A stretch of 5,164 nucleotides of DNA, taken from NCBI GenBank assembly GCA_001643535.1, contig LXTG01000106.1, positions 1 through 5,164 of the forward strand. The letters are read 5' to 3'. The position numbers and the translations under genes are program-made. Below the pieces are notes generated by a model, which was not told the DNA's origin, searched no databases, and saw nothing but the letters and a program-made list of their open reading frames with translations. Positions 5,049-5,164 of the stretch are shown here, one piece after another (position 1 is the stretch's first letter; every line of letters starts with the position of its first letter). This DNA comes from a candidate division NC10 bacterium SPGG6 (GTDB lineage Bacteria > Methylomirabilota > Methylomirabilia > Methylomirabilales > CSP1-5).

Positions 5049-5164
5049 AAGTAGGCTGCCCAATAATTATGGGGAAGACTACGATTCCTGCAACCGAAAT
5101 CGGATGGTTCATGAATCGACCACCACTTAAATACCGGTTAAAATTGATGAGTTGCCACGACCAT
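5049..5164. other. window end, nothing identified
   Basis: These 116 bases are more AT-rich than the rest. A minus-strand frame is open from the window edge and could start at ATG 5112, but it runs straight into element copy 2 and matches nothing I recognise. No RNA gene or terminator was seen. Confidence 0.4.

Noticed and set aside
4870..5112. Minus-strand frame starting MNHPISVAGIVVF
   Set aside because: The hydrophobic start is tempting, but most of the frame lies in the non-coding element and it resembles no known protein. It could at most be a gene cut by the insertion.

Overview
The window is GC-rich bacterial DNA with compact genes on both strands. Standard stop codons (TAG, TAA and TGA) end the intact genes. 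The gene style fits a soil or sediment lineage such as NC10/Methylomirabilota or a delta-proteobacterium: a receiver domain joined to a DUF4388/PATAN domain, and a LysR regulator resembling the selenium-metabolism group. This placement is inference from protein flavour only.

Positions 1-2009 hold two plus-strand genes. The first is a GT-B glycosyltransferase whose 5' end lies outside the window. The second is a complete LysR-type regulator with a possible LysR box (ATAG-N7-CTAT) in front of it. The glycosyltransferase resembles the SenB/TIGR04348 layout, and the LysR protein resembles the selenium-associated LysR group, so a link to selenium chemistry is possible but unproven. Positions 2088-2669 carry the remains of a phosphonate-type ABC permease (phnE). 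It has lost its N-terminus and is cut by three in-frame stops, yet it is free of frameshifts. No phnC or phnD is present. Positions 2670-2996 are non-coding, with two possible hairpins.

Positions 2997-3785 encode a receiver-like domain fused to DUF4388/PATAN. The receiver has lost its phospho-acceptor aspartate (Gln52) and the usual Thr and Lys, so it probably does not work by phosphorylation. It converges on a minus-strand gene (4537 down to 3914). That gene encodes a small single-pass membrane protein whose exported part is built of about six and a half tandem repeats of about 23 residues.

Positions 4619-5048 are the most unusual part. Two related, hairpin-packed, non-coding elements of about 200 and 234 bp lie head to tail. 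Each is bounded by CTAGTGCC...GGCACTAG, and they share a single CTAG at their junction. Each carries the hexamer AGTGCC four times in alternating orientation, forming a 12-bp stem on the left and a 7-9-bp stem on the right, with a conserved GC-rich hairpin between. They look like a non-autonomous (MITE-like) repeat family, inserted next to the 5' end of the repeat-protein gene. The last 116 bases hold nothing I can identify.
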